Assembly (NCBI GenBank): GCA_041745535.1
Contig: JBGTIS010000261.1
Coordinates: 1 to 64,000 of the forward strand
Direction: 5' to 3'
Source of the DNA: JBGTIS01 sp041745535
GTDB lineage: Bacteria > Bacteroidota > Bacteroidia > Cytophagales > Cyclobacteriaceae
Length of the DNA: 64,000 nucleotides
Shown: positions 8,462 through 16,923 of the stretch, one piece after another
How positions within the stretch are numbered: position 1 is the stretch's first letter
Layout: every line of letters starts with the position of its first letter
Position numbers and translations under genes: made by a program
The notes under the pieces: generated by a model
Databases searched by the model: none
What the model saw: the letters and a program-made list of their open reading frames with translations, nothing else
What the model was told of the DNA's origin: nothing

Positions 8462-9472
8462 ATGAGCGAAAACCTTAGACTTATTCAACTTGGGCATTCG
8501 GCCTATGGCAGAAAAGTGGCTTTGGTGCAGGAACCCAACCTTGTGCTCTTACAGCCTTTTTCTTCTGTTTATGCATTGGCACAGCATGCTATTCAAAAAA
8601 ATATTGACATCAGGGAGATAATCCATCAAGCAATTTCCGATGAGTTACTCGCTTATGAAGGTGTGTACGAAAATAAAAGTGACTGGCACCTGTTACCCGC
8701 ATTCGATAATCCTGACAACCCATTTGCCTGTCTGGTTTCCGGTACGGGCTTAACGCACCGGAAAAGCGCCATGAACCGGCAGGTAATGCATCAGGAGGAG
8801 CAAACGTCGCTTACCGACAGCATGAAAATGTACCAGTGGGGTATAGAGGGTGGGCGACCTGCACCCGGAGTCGTAGGTGCACAGCCGGAGTGGTTCTACA
8901 AAGGTCAGGGACATATCCTTCGCGCACACGGACAACCGCTGGAAATTCCTGCTTATGGAAATGGCGGCGGAGACGAACCCGAAATAGCAGGCGTATATAT
9001 GGTAGACACACAGGGTAATCCGAGAAGAATCGGGTTTTGTCCGGCCAATGAGTTTTCCGATCATATCATGGAAAAAAAGAACTACCTGTACCTGGCTCCT
9101 TCTAAACTAAGAAATTGTGCCATCGGACCGGAATTGGTGATTGGTGCTGCTTTTCAGAAAATTAAAGGAAAAGTAAGTGCTTACAGAAGCGGGCAGATAA
9201 TTTGGTCGAAAGAAATTCATACCGGTGAGCAGGCCATGGCCCATAGCCTGGCCAATCTGGAATACCATCATTTTAAATATGAAAGCCACAGAGTACCCTG
9301 GCAGGCGCATGTGCATTTTATGGGAGCTGATGCTTTTAGCTATGGCGAACAGATAAAGCTGATGGATAACGACCTGATGGAAGTTTATTGGGAAGGCATG
9401 GGCAGACCTTTAAGAAATACATTGAAAGTATCGCAAGAAACTGAAAAAATGATTACGGTGAAACCAGTTTAA
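8462..9472 (+). CDS. AraD1/GguC-family protein (fumarylacetoacetate-hydrolase-like fold)
   Basis: 336 residues from the ATG at 8462; the longer frame would need a TTG at 8417. The N-terminus MSENLRLIQLG, the SVYALAQHAI segment and the core SGTGLTHRKSA ... EWFYKGQG ... GDEPEIAGVY match the AraD1/GguC family. It shares the FAH-type fold, and characterised members are linked to sugar-acid dehydration, such as the 2-keto-3-deoxy-arabonate step of arabinose oxidation. Metal-binding acidic residues are expected in the GDEPEIAG region. Sugar-acid metabolism fits the glycan-degrading genes of the window, but the gene stands alone and the exact substrate is unproven. Confidence 0.75.
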   Translation: MSENLRLIQLGHSAYGRKVALVQEPNLVLLQPFSSVYALAQHAIQKNIDIREIIHQAISDELLAYEGVYENKSDWHLLPAFDNPDNPFACLVSGTGLTHRKSAMNRQVMHQEEQTSLTDSMKMYQWGIEGGRPAPGVVGAQPEWFYKGQGHILRAHGQPLEIPAYGNGGGDEPEIAGVYMVDTQGNPRRIGFCPANEFSDHIMEKKNYLYLAPSKLRNCAIGPELVIGAAFQKIKGKVSAYRSGQIIWSKEIHTGEQAMAHSLANLEYHHFKYESHRVPWQAHVHFMGADAFSYGEQIKLMDNDLMEVYWEGMGRPLRNTLKVSQETEKMITVKPV

Positions 9473-9552
9473 ATTCTTAACGGAACTTTATAAAACCATC
9501 TCCATCCGTACCTTGAAAATGAATTTGTTTCAATTTTTTTAACTTTTATACT

Positions 9553-10758
9553 ATGGAAAATAAAGCAAAGGTTATTCTTACTTATTTTGCTTTAATTGTT
9601 GTTAGCTTATTTTTTCTTTTTACAGGCCTTGTACAGGCCAAAGCTTTTCTTGCTCCGCTGTCTATAGCGGCTCTACTTGCCATGATGATACTGCCGGTTT
9701 GTAGCTGGTTAGAAAAAAAAGGCGTAAACCGAGGTTGGGCCGCTTTGTTCTCCGATCTGATTATCCTGCTGTTTTTTGTGCTGATGACGGGTATAGTAGC
9801 CACCCAGGTAAAAAGCCTTGCCCAGGACTGGCCACAGATCAAAGAAAGGATAGTGCCTAAAATTGAGCAACTGCAAACTTTTATTGCCAGTAAAACCGGT
9901 ATTTCTGTGGAAGAGCAAAATCAGGAAATTTCCAAGAAAATTCCGGGAGGTGGTTCGGGTGAGCAGGAAGGAGAATCTTCTTCCGAACAGCAGGAACCTC
10001 AGGAACAAGGTAAATCAGCATCACAATCCTCATCAGGCTCTTCACTGATGTCGACAGCAGGAAACTTCGCAGCCAAATTTTTTAGTTTTCTGGGCGATTT
10101 CCTGCTCACCTTTATCTATATTTTCTTTTTTCTGTTATACCGCGACAAATTCAGGAAATCTATACTGAAAATGGTACCTGAAAAGAAGCGTGACCTGGCT
10201 CAGGATATTATTGGAGAATCCACCAAAGTGTCACAAAACTATCTGTTTGGCAGGCTGATCCTGATTATTTTTCTGGCCATACTCTATGCCATCGGCCTTT
10301 CTGTATCTGGTGTAAAGCAAGCCATTCTGATTTCCATACTGGCAGCTGTGTTATCTTTGCTTCCTTATATTGGTAATGTAATTGGCTATGTACTGGCCGT
10401 AGGCATAGCCCTTTTTTCCGGAAGTGGAGCCACAGGCGTGATAGGCGTTTCCATTACTTTTGGCATTACGCAATTTGTAGAAAGCTATATTCTGGAACCT
10501 TATATTGTGGGTGATAAGGTAAACCTGAACCCGGTATTTACTATTATTGTGGTGGTGCTGGGAGGTGCCGTATGGGGTATTATGGGCATGCTGATTGCCA
10601 TTCCTGCTTTCGGTATTTTAAAAGTAGTTTTCGACCAGGTGCCGGTATTAAGCCCGTTGGGCTATTTGTTTGGCGAAGAAGGAATATCGGATGATAAAAA
10701 AAATAAAGATAATATCTTTAAAAAAACCAAACGCTGGGCAATCAATAAGTTTAAATAA
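9553..10758 (+). CDS. AI-2E family transporter (PerM-like membrane protein)
   Basis: 401 residues, inner membrane. The first ~90 residues carry two to three membrane segments; a soluble domain follows, then several hydrophobic segments at about 170-365 with the family signatures LLYRDKFR, LPYIGN and FVESYILEPYIVG. The soluble part has an unusual low-complexity insert rich in Gln, Glu, Gly and Ser (residues about 130-170). Named for the AI-2 exporter TqsA, the family also contains Na+/H+ antiporters, so the transported solute is unknown. The C-terminus is Lys-rich and probably cytoplasmic. Confidence 0.85.
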   Translation: MENKAKVILTYFALIVVSLFFLFTGLVQAKAFLAPLSIAALLAMMILPVCSWLEKKGVNRGWAALFSDLIILLFFVLMTGIVATQVKSLAQDWPQIKERIVPKIEQLQTFIASKTGISVEEQNQEISKKIPGGGSGEQEGESSSEQQEPQEQGKSASQSSSGSSLMSTAGNFAAKFFSFLGDFLLTFIYIFFFLLYRDKFRKSILKMVPEKKRDLAQDIIGESTKVSQNYLFGRLILIIFLAILYAIGLSVSGVKQAILISILAAVLSLLPYIGNVIGYVLAVGIALFSGSGATGVIGVSITFGITQFVESYILEPYIVGDKVNLNPVFTIIVVVLGGAVWGIMGMLIAIPAFGILKVVFDQVPVLSPLGYLFGEEGISDDKKNKDNIFKKTKRWAINKFK

Positions 10759-10774
10759 GCCCACTCGCTCAGGA

Positions 10775-11374
10775 TCAGAATTTACACTTTTCATATTCAA
10801 AAGCATTAGCAATGCACAGCCTATTTGAATTGTTGGAAAAAGTTGTCCCGGTAACTGCTGCCAATAGGGATTTTTGTCCGGCGATCCCTATATGTTTTCC
10901 CCGTACCTGTTCAATCCGGCTGAAAGGAACAATAAACGACCGATGCATGCGGATAAATTCCTGAGGTGGTAATTTTTCCAGCATAGTTTTCAATGTCATT
11001 CGGGCTACTATGGTTTTTTGATCCTGAATATGTATTTTCAGATAATCATCCAATCCTTCGATAAACAGGATATCTTTTCTGTTAATTTTGATGAGGCTGT
11101 AATCAGCGTGAATGTACAGATAAGGATGGTCGGTTTGTTCAACAGGATGAACGTAATGGTAATAATCATTCGCTTTATTTACCGCCTGTGCAAATCTTTC
11201 GAAGGTATAGGGTTTCAACAGATAATCAACCGCACTTAAATCAAATCCTTCTACGGCATACTGGCTATGGGTGGTGGTGAAAATCACCATGGTATCCTGC
11301 CGCGCGCTTTTGTAAAAATCAATACCGGAAAGCGATGGCATGTGAATAATTATTCGCGAACTTTTGCTGTTCAT
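10775..11374 (-). pseudogene. LytTR response regulator, 5' truncated and 3' frameshifted
   Basis: The readable part has the second half of a receiver domain (HMPSLSGIDF ... VIFTTTHSQYAVEGFDLSAVDYLLKP) and a LytTR DNA-binding domain (INRKDILFIEGLDDYLKIH ... RMHRSFIVP). About 50 N-terminal residues are missing, including the acidic pocket; the phospho-acceptor Asp normally just before the HMP motif is Ile here. Near the end, the frame that matches the family (KIPIGSSYRDNFFQQFK then a stop at 10821-10823) is out of phase with the upstream frame; one base is missing in the homopolymer at 10871-10875. No histidine kinase lies next to it. A decayed regulator is the best reading; a sequencing slip could explain the frameshift but not the missing front end. 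Confidence 0.7.
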
Positions 11375-11611
11375 GGTTTTGAATTTACCGCCAAAAGTGA
11401 AAAGGAAAAAAAGAAAATTAAAACTATTGCGGTAAACAAACTCAATGTGACGGTATTAAAATCTGTATTGTGGAAGTTTTATTTACTATAAAGTTAAAAT
11501 CTTAGCTTTATCTTTACGCTTATCTGAATAGGTGTATGCGCTGTAAAAAAATATAAGTACCGGAAATTTCCGCTTAATCGCGGTCCGGATTATTAACCAA
11601 CAGAAAAACTT

Positions 11612-12730
11612 ATGAAATTGATTTTTTTGTTATCGCTTGCGTTTCTTTTTGGTATTACCGCCTGCAATCAGTTTGGCAGAGAACATAGCTCTTCTAAGCC
11701 GGCCGATAGTGAACTGCTGCAATCGGTATCAGGAGACTGGACAGGCGTTTTGCCCTGTGCCGATTGTTCGGGCATTCAGTTTGAATTGTCGTTACACCCG
11801 GATGGCACGTATGCCGAAACTTCAGTATATGAAGGAAAAAACGCCGCTCCTGTTACCCAGGAGGGAAAATGGTCAATGAGTGCCGATTCGGTAGTAATGC
11901 TGGAGAAAGAAATGCATGAAGGGCAGGGAAAATTTTTATTCCGCGGCAATCAGCTGCGAATGCTGGATATCCAGGGAAACGAAATTGTCTCTAAACTGGC
12001 CGATCAGTATATTTTATCCAGAAAAGAAATATCGGTACCGGGAGAACAGGTTGCTGCCAAACGCAGGCCCGGTGTGGATTTTACAGCCCGGGGCAATGAA
12101 CCCTTCTGGCTGCTGGAAATTGACTTTGAGAAAGGCATGTATTTCCATTCCTTAAATGAACCTAAAGAACTGAATACGCCTGTACCTGAACTGGTTCGCC
12201 AGCAGGACGCGGCGGCTGTCAGTTACCGCGCCCAAACTGAGGCGGGCAATTTATTTGTTACCATCCTGAAAGATTCCTGCTTTGACAGCATGTCGGGTCA
12301 GGGCTATCCTTATGCTGTTACTGTTTCCGCCAAAGTGGGAACTGATGCCGCGCCAACCGAACTAACAGGGTGTGGCATGTACATCATCGATTACCGCCTG
12401 AACGATATCTGGGCTTTGGAAAAAATTAATGGCGTGGATGTAAAACCCGGTGATTTCCCGAAAGGAGTACCCGTACTGGAATTTCACCTCAACGACAACA
12501 CACTGATGGGCAATGGGGGCTGCAATCAGCTGAAGGGAAACATAGAAATCAGGGGCAACCAGATTGAAGTTTCTCCCATTACCAGTACCAGAATGGCTTG
12601 CCCAGGCCTACAGATAGAGCAGCAATTGCTGGAAGTCTTGTCCGGAAAAACACTTTCTTATCAGTTTGATGCGCTCAAACTTATCTTAAGTAATGAGAAA
12701 AATATTTTGGTGTTTAAAAAAGTGGATTAA
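11612..12730 (+). CDS. Lipoprotein with NlpE, COG3650-like and META domains
   Basis: 372 residues. The signal ends in GITAC with lipid-modified Cys18. Three domains follow: an NlpE N-terminal-type beta-barrel (about 40-138) with the CADC Cys pair at 49-52, a COG3650-like domain (about 155-258; FTARGNEPFWLLEID and LTGCGMYIIDYRL), and a META/HslJ domain (about 262-372; LNDNTLMGNGGCNQLKG and TRMACPG). NlpE acts in copper and surface-stress sensing in Enterobacteria, while META proteins are linked to heat shock and drug stress. The protein probably sits in the outer membrane or periplasm with an envelope-stress role (inference). The domain order is clear from the motifs. Confidence 0.8.
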   Translation: MKLIFLLSLAFLFGITACNQFGREHSSSKPADSELLQSVSGDWTGVLPCADCSGIQFELSLHPDGTYAETSVYEGKNAAPVTQEGKWSMSADSVVMLEKEMHEGQGKFLFRGNQLRMLDIQGNEIVSKLADQYILSRKEISVPGEQVAAKRRPGVDFTARGNEPFWLLEIDFEKGMYFHSLNEPKELNTPVPELVRQQDAAAVSYRAQTEAGNLFVTILKDSCFDSMSGQGYPYAVTVSAKVGTDAAPTELTGCGMYIIDYRLNDIWALEKINGVDVKPGDFPKGVPVLEFHLNDNTLMGNGGCNQLKGNIEIRGNQIEVSPITSTRMACPGLQIEQQLLEVLSGKTLSYQFDALKLILSNEKNILVFKKVD

Positions 12731-12844
12731 CCGTTTTTAAATAGTCTTTTATAAGAGAAGCTATGGGGTAAAACCTAATTACTTCTTTTTTTCAGAAACC
12801 CCGCCTAACTTACGGTCAAAATAAAACAATAATTAATTATCCTG

Positions 12845-13813
12845 ATGCGGAAAACTATTTTGTATGGCCTAATCGGTTTGGCAGGCATGCTGATTGCCTG
12901 TAATAAACAAATACAGAAAAATGAGGCAAATCAGGACGAAGTCTTTATGTTCTCCTATTTCATGGGAAATGGGGAAGATGGCTTGCACCTGGCTTTTAGC
13001 GAAGATGGTTACCGCTGGACCGCCCTGAATAATAATCAGTCATTTTTAACACCGGAAGTAGGCAACGATAAACTGATGCGCGATCCGTGCGTTATTACCG
13101 GACCTGATGGCAAATTTCATATGGTATGGACGGTAAGCTGGAATGAAAAAGGCATCGGATATGCCAGTTCCGACGACCTGATGCACTGGTCGGAACAGCA
13201 ATATATTCCGGTAATGGAGCATGAACCAACCGCCAGAAATTGCTGGGCACCGGAAGTTTTTTACGATCAGGCCCAGGACCAGTACATGATTTACTGGGCT
13301 ACTACCATTCCCGACCGGTTTCCGGAAACCGATTCTTCTTCCGAAAGCAAATATAACCATCGCATGTATTGTGTAACCACCAAAGACTTCACCGCTTTCA
13401 GCGACACGCGGTTGCTCTACGACCAGGGATTTAATGTAATTGATGCCACCATACAAAAAACCGATACGGCTTATGTGATGTTTCTAAAAAACGAAACCCT
13501 GTACCCGGAAGAAAAAAATATACGCATCGCTACCAGCCAATCGCTTACCGAGGGTTATGGGAAACCTTCGCCTGCTATCACTAAAAACTGGGTGGAAGGT
13601 CCTACGGTGCTTAAAAAGGATAATCATTGGATGGTTTATTTTGACCGATACCGCGATCATGAAATGGGTGCTGTGGTTTCAGAAGATCTGATAACCTGGA
13701 CCGATATCTCAGACAAAGTACACTTTCCGGAAGGTACCCGGCATGGCACTGTTTTCAGGGCTTCCAAAGCCATACTGGAGGCTATTCAACAAACCCATAT
13801 AAGTAAAAATTAG
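12845..13813 (+). CDS. GH43-like five-bladed beta-propeller lipoprotein
   Basis: 322 residues. A lipoprotein signal ends in LIAC (Cys19). Blade motifs typical of GH43-related proteins are visible: GLHLAFSEDGYRW, LMRDPCVITGPDGKFHMVWT, IGYASSDDLMHW, NCWAPEVFYD, YMIYWATTIP, NVIDATIQ and WVEGPTVLKK. In the family a catalytic Asp sits in the RDP blade, another acid in the DA blade, and the general acid Glu in EGP; all three places are occupied here (RDP, IDA, VEGP). Such enzymes remove arabinose, galactose or xylose side chains. It lies upstream of the polysaccharide utilisation locus, separated from it by a convergent gene. The linkage cleaved is not known. Confidence 0.8.
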   Translation: MRKTILYGLIGLAGMLIACNKQIQKNEANQDEVFMFSYFMGNGEDGLHLAFSEDGYRWTALNNNQSFLTPEVGNDKLMRDPCVITGPDGKFHMVWTVSWNEKGIGYASSDDLMHWSEQQYIPVMEHEPTARNCWAPEVFYDQAQDQYMIYWATTIPDRFPETDSSSESKYNHRMYCVTTKDFTAFSDTRLLYDQGFNVIDATIQKTDTAYVMFLKNETLYPEEKNIRIATSQSLTEGYGKPSPAITKNWVEGPTVLKKDNHWMVYFDRYRDHEMGAVVSEDLITWTDISDKVHFPEGTRHGTVFRASKAILEAIQQTHISKN

Positions 13814-13819
13814 CATAAA

Positions 13820-13843
13820 AAAAGCGGCTTCTATACCGCTTTT
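13820..13843. terminator. Bidirectional terminator between convergent genes
   Basis: AAAAGCGG (13820-13827) pairs perfectly with CCGCTTTT (13836-13843) around an 8-nt loop. The A-run before and T-run after let it work for both the GH43-like gene (plus) and the sugar dehydrogenase gene (minus). Confidence 0.8.
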
Positions 13844-13862
13844 AATAACATAAAAATCCCAA

Positions 13863-15161
13863 TTAACTTGCTTCGCTGGCACTGATTCTCCAGATTGTTC
13901 CACTATCGTCGTCAGCCAGCAACATCGTACCATCTGATAAAATCCGTACACATACCGGCCGGCCATATACTTCTTTCTCGCCCAAATCAGCGATAAATCC
14001 GGTCAGAAAGTTTTCAGGTTTACCCGTAGGTTTACCATTTTCAAAAGGTACAAACAACACGGCATAGCCATTCAGCACAGCACGGTTCCACGAGCCATGT
14101 TGCGCCACAAAGGCGCCGCCCCGGTACTTTTCAGGAAAGGCCTCCTGATCGTAAAAAGCAAGCCCAAGCGATGCCGTATGCGCGCCTACGCCTACATCAG
14201 GCACAATGGCTTTTTGTACCAGGTCTGGGGCTTTGCCTTCCATCCGTGGATCTACGTGCTGGCCGTAATAAGAATAGGGCCATCCGTAAAATCCGCCTTC
14301 CTGTACGCTGGTGATGTAATCGGGCACCAGGTTATCGCCCAATTCATCTCTTTCGTTTACGGCCGTCCACAAAGTATTCGTACCCGGTGCCCAATCCATG
14401 CCTACCGGATTTCTCAAACCGGAAGCGTAAATCCGTTCTCCGGAACCATCCGGGTTTATTTCCAGAATATCAGCCCTGCGTACTTCTTCTTCCATCCCAT
14501 GTTCGCCCACATTACTGGCCGAACCTACCGACACATAAATTTTTGACCCATCGGCATTGGCCAGCAAATTACGGGTCCAATGGTTGTTGTATCCGCCTGC
14601 CGGAAGCTCCAGAATTTTCTCTCCTTCACCTTCTATTTTAGTCTGCCCTTCCTTGTATGGGAAGCGCAGTAAGCCATCGGTGTTGGCTACATAAAAGTAT
14701 CCGTTCAGCACCAGCATCCCAAAGGGCTGGTTCAGGTCTTCCAGAAACACCTCCTGCATGTCAGGATTACCATCGCCATTTTCGTCTCTGAAAATACTGA
14801 TGCGGTTCGCGCTGTTTTTGGTATCTGATTCCGCTACAAAAATATCTCCATTAGGCGCTTCGTAAATCCATCGGGGGTGTTTCAAATCGCCCGCGAATTT
14901 GGTTACTTCAAAACCGGCAGGTGCCTGTGGGGTTTTGCCTTCGGGCCAGACAGTTACTTTGCCTTCATTGCCTTTTCCTACCGATTCGGTTTTATAGGGA
15001 GCCGGTAAACTATCTATGGATAAGCCATAGCCAGCCAGCGAATCGGCGGTTGAACTTACTGTATCAGTAATATCGTTTTCGTTATTTTTATTAGTTGGGG
15101 AGCATCCCCACACCATTAGAATAAAAAATAGGGTAAGACGCAAAAAATTGATTCTTTTCAT
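13863..15161 (-). CDS. PQQ-dependent sugar dehydrogenase-like lipoprotein (glucose/sorbosone dehydrogenase family)
   Basis: 432 residues from the ATG at 15161; the longer frame starts at TTG and is rejected. The lipoprotein signal ends in VWGC. The body is a six-bladed propeller of the glucose/sorbosone dehydrogenase family: FAGDLKHPRWIYEAPNGDIFVAES, NQPFGMLVLNGYFYVA, NHWTRNLLANADGSKIYVSVGSASN, ASGLRNPVGMDWAPGT, LWTAVNERDELGDNLVPDY, FYGWPY and FVAQHGSWNR. The family uses PQQ and calcium to oxidise sugars in the periplasm, passing electrons to a soluble carrier. PQQ synthesis genes are not in the window. Substrate undetermined. Confidence 0.85.
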   Translation of the reverse strand: MKRINFLRLTLFFILMVWGCSPTNKNNENDITDTVSSTADSLAGYGLSIDSLPAPYKTESVGKGNEGKVTVWPEGKTPQAPAGFEVTKFAGDLKHPRWIYEAPNGDIFVAESDTKNSANRISIFRDENGDGNPDMQEVFLEDLNQPFGMLVLNGYFYVANTDGLLRFPYKEGQTKIEGEGEKILELPAGGYNNHWTRNLLANADGSKIYVSVGSASNVGEHGMEEEVRRADILEINPDGSGERIYASGLRNPVGMDWAPGTNTLWTAVNERDELGDNLVPDYITSVQEGGFYGWPYSYYGQHVDPRMEGKAPDLVQKAIVPDVGVGAHTASLGLAFYDQEAFPEKYRGGAFVAQHGSWNRAVLNGYAVLFVPFENGKPTGKPENFLTGFIADLGEKEVYGRPVCVRILSDGTMLLADDDSGTIWRISASEAS

Positions 15162-15710
15162 AATGATTTTTTTCGGTAATATGCTAATTGATAATTCTTT
15201 CAAAAATTAACCGCTGGCGCTACAAATTGTTCATGGCTCAAAAGCTGATTTTCCTCAGGAAAAAGAGTTATTAAGGGTAATGAATAGCCATTTTTAAGCA
15301 AGTCATATAGCCTGACACAGGAAAGATGTCGGAAACCATTAATGAGGAAAGAGGTTGTTTTTCTTACTGAAACAATTAGAAAAATCTACTTTTACCTGAG
15401 TTAAAAAAATTTTAAGTCAAAAGTATAATTTCTCAAGTAAAAATGTTATTTTAGAGCTAAATAAACAGGCGGTAAAAAAATTAGTTATATAATTTATAAT
15501 GATAACTTTGTAGTATATGAAAATTATTTTTCAAAATACCATTATTTAATAGTATAAAGTTATTAAATTAGTCCGTTAATCTTGTTCTGTTTATATAATA
15601 TCTCAGCTTTGTTTAAATTTTTTCGCATGAATTAAGAACTTCACTGATTTTTCTTTTTTTTAAGTTTTGTACTCAGGTATTTATATAAATAATGTCACAA
15701 AAATTCTATT
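15162..15710. other. 549-bp AT-rich divergent intergenic region
   Basis: No coding potential seen. It separates the sugar dehydrogenase gene (minus) from the FecR gene (plus) and holds the best Bacteroidota-type promoter match in the window (15481-15510), which leaves a roughly 200-nt leader before fecR. No riboswitch-like structure is evident. Confidence 0.5.
15481..15510 (+). promoter_or_regulatory. Bacteroidota-type promoter candidate upstream of the PUL
   Basis: TAACTTTG at 15503-15510 matches the -7 consensus TAnnTTTG exactly, and TTA at 15481-15483 sits exactly 19 bases before it, one base off the -33 TTG. It would transcribe the FecR-SusC-SusD operon with a roughly 200-nt leader. Sequence match only. 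Confidence 0.4.
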
Positions 15711-16775
15711 ATGAATGACGAATTGTTTTGGCAGTTAATAGCTAGAGAATTATCTGGCGAAGCATCAGCCACCGACGAAGAGAAGTTGGAAAAGTATTTT
15801 GCTGGAAACAAAGAGTATAAAGCTATATATAATCAGCTAAAAGCTCAATGGAAGCAAAAGCAACATGAAAATGACGGCAGCGATTCACAGGAAGTTTTTC
15901 GTAAATTTTGGATGAGCGAAATCATAGAAAAGGAATTAAACGAGCTGATAGAGGAAAAAGAGAACACCATCATCCCGGAGCAACAGCAGAAAAAATCGGC
16001 GGTTTTGTCCTATACCAAATACGCGGCGGTTTTGCTTTTATTTATTGGTTTCACAGTTGGTTTTTGGATATTGGAATATAAGAGTAATGAAAAACTGGAT
16101 AACCAGCAATACGTTGCCCAATGGGTTACCAAATATAATCCAAAGGGTCAGAAATCGACCATTACGTTGCCCGACCGTTCTGTTGTTAAGCTAAACGCGA
16201 ATAGCAAACTGATTTATCCGGCGGAGTTTGAGCCTGGAAAAAGAGAAGTAATATTGGAAGGTGAAGCTTTTTTTAAAGTGGAAAAGGATAAAAATCGTCC
16301 CTTCACCATTAAAACGGGTGAAGTAACTACCACCGTTTTAGGTACTTCTTTCAATATTAACGCGTATTCCTACAATAAAAAAATTAAAATCGCGGTTGTA
16401 ACCGGAAAAGTAACTGTAGCCAATAAAGAAACAGAAAAGCAGCGCGATTTTGTGCTTGAATCCACAGAAATGCTGGCATACGATTCCAAAAGCAAAGATT
16501 TTGAAAAGTCTATCTTTGATCCGAATGAGGAATTGGGCTGGCAAGACGAAATTTTACAATTTAAAGATGCTGGCAGCCAGGAAATCGTAGAAAAGCTAGA
16601 AAACTGGTATGGCGTAAAAATACACCTGACTAATGGAACTGCCATCCCGGGTGGTTTTACCGGTAGTTTTAAAGAGCAATCGCTGGAACATGTGTTGGAA
16701 ATTATGGGCGCCGCATCAGGATTTGGATTCGAAATTTCTGAAGATGAGGTAACAATTTTTTTGAACAGACCTTAA
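15711..16775 (+). CDS. FecR-family anti-sigma factor
   Basis: 354 residues. Cytoplasmic N-terminal anti-sigma part (1-100; LFWQLIARELSGEAS), a single membrane segment at about 103-121, a periplasmic FecR domain (about 140-240; ITLPDRSVVKLNANSKL, VILEGEAFFKVEKD, FTIKTGEVTTTVLGTSFNI) and a C-terminal DUF4974 domain (about 285-354). It holds an ECF sigma factor at the membrane until the partner SusC, through its STN domain, reports substrate binding. Unusually the sigma gene is not directly upstream but about 7 kb downstream at 23646. The SusC gene follows after 148 bp. Confidence 0.92.
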   Translation: MNDELFWQLIARELSGEASATDEEKLEKYFAGNKEYKAIYNQLKAQWKQKQHENDGSDSQEVFRKFWMSEIIEKELNELIEEKENTIIPEQQQKKSAVLSYTKYAAVLLLFIGFTVGFWILEYKSNEKLDNQQYVAQWVTKYNPKGQKSTITLPDRSVVKLNANSKLIYPAEFEPGKREVILEGEAFFKVEKDKNRPFTIKTGEVTTTVLGTSFNINAYSYNKKIKIAVVTGKVTVANKETEKQRDFVLESTEMLAYDSKSKDFEKSIFDPNEELGWQDEILQFKDAGSQEIVEKLENWYGVKIHLTNGTAIPGGFTGSFKEQSLEHVLEIMGAASGFGFEISEDEVTIFLNRP

Positions 16776-16923
16776 TAAATTGATAACCAGTACCCATCCT
16801 GCCAATTATTTTTTTTAAATTAGGCCTACCAGACCAAAAATAATCTTTTGATTTTTGATTGCCATCGAGAAGTATTATTTCGAATTTGGAAAAATCAATG
16901 TTAAAACTCTTTGAGATTTTACC

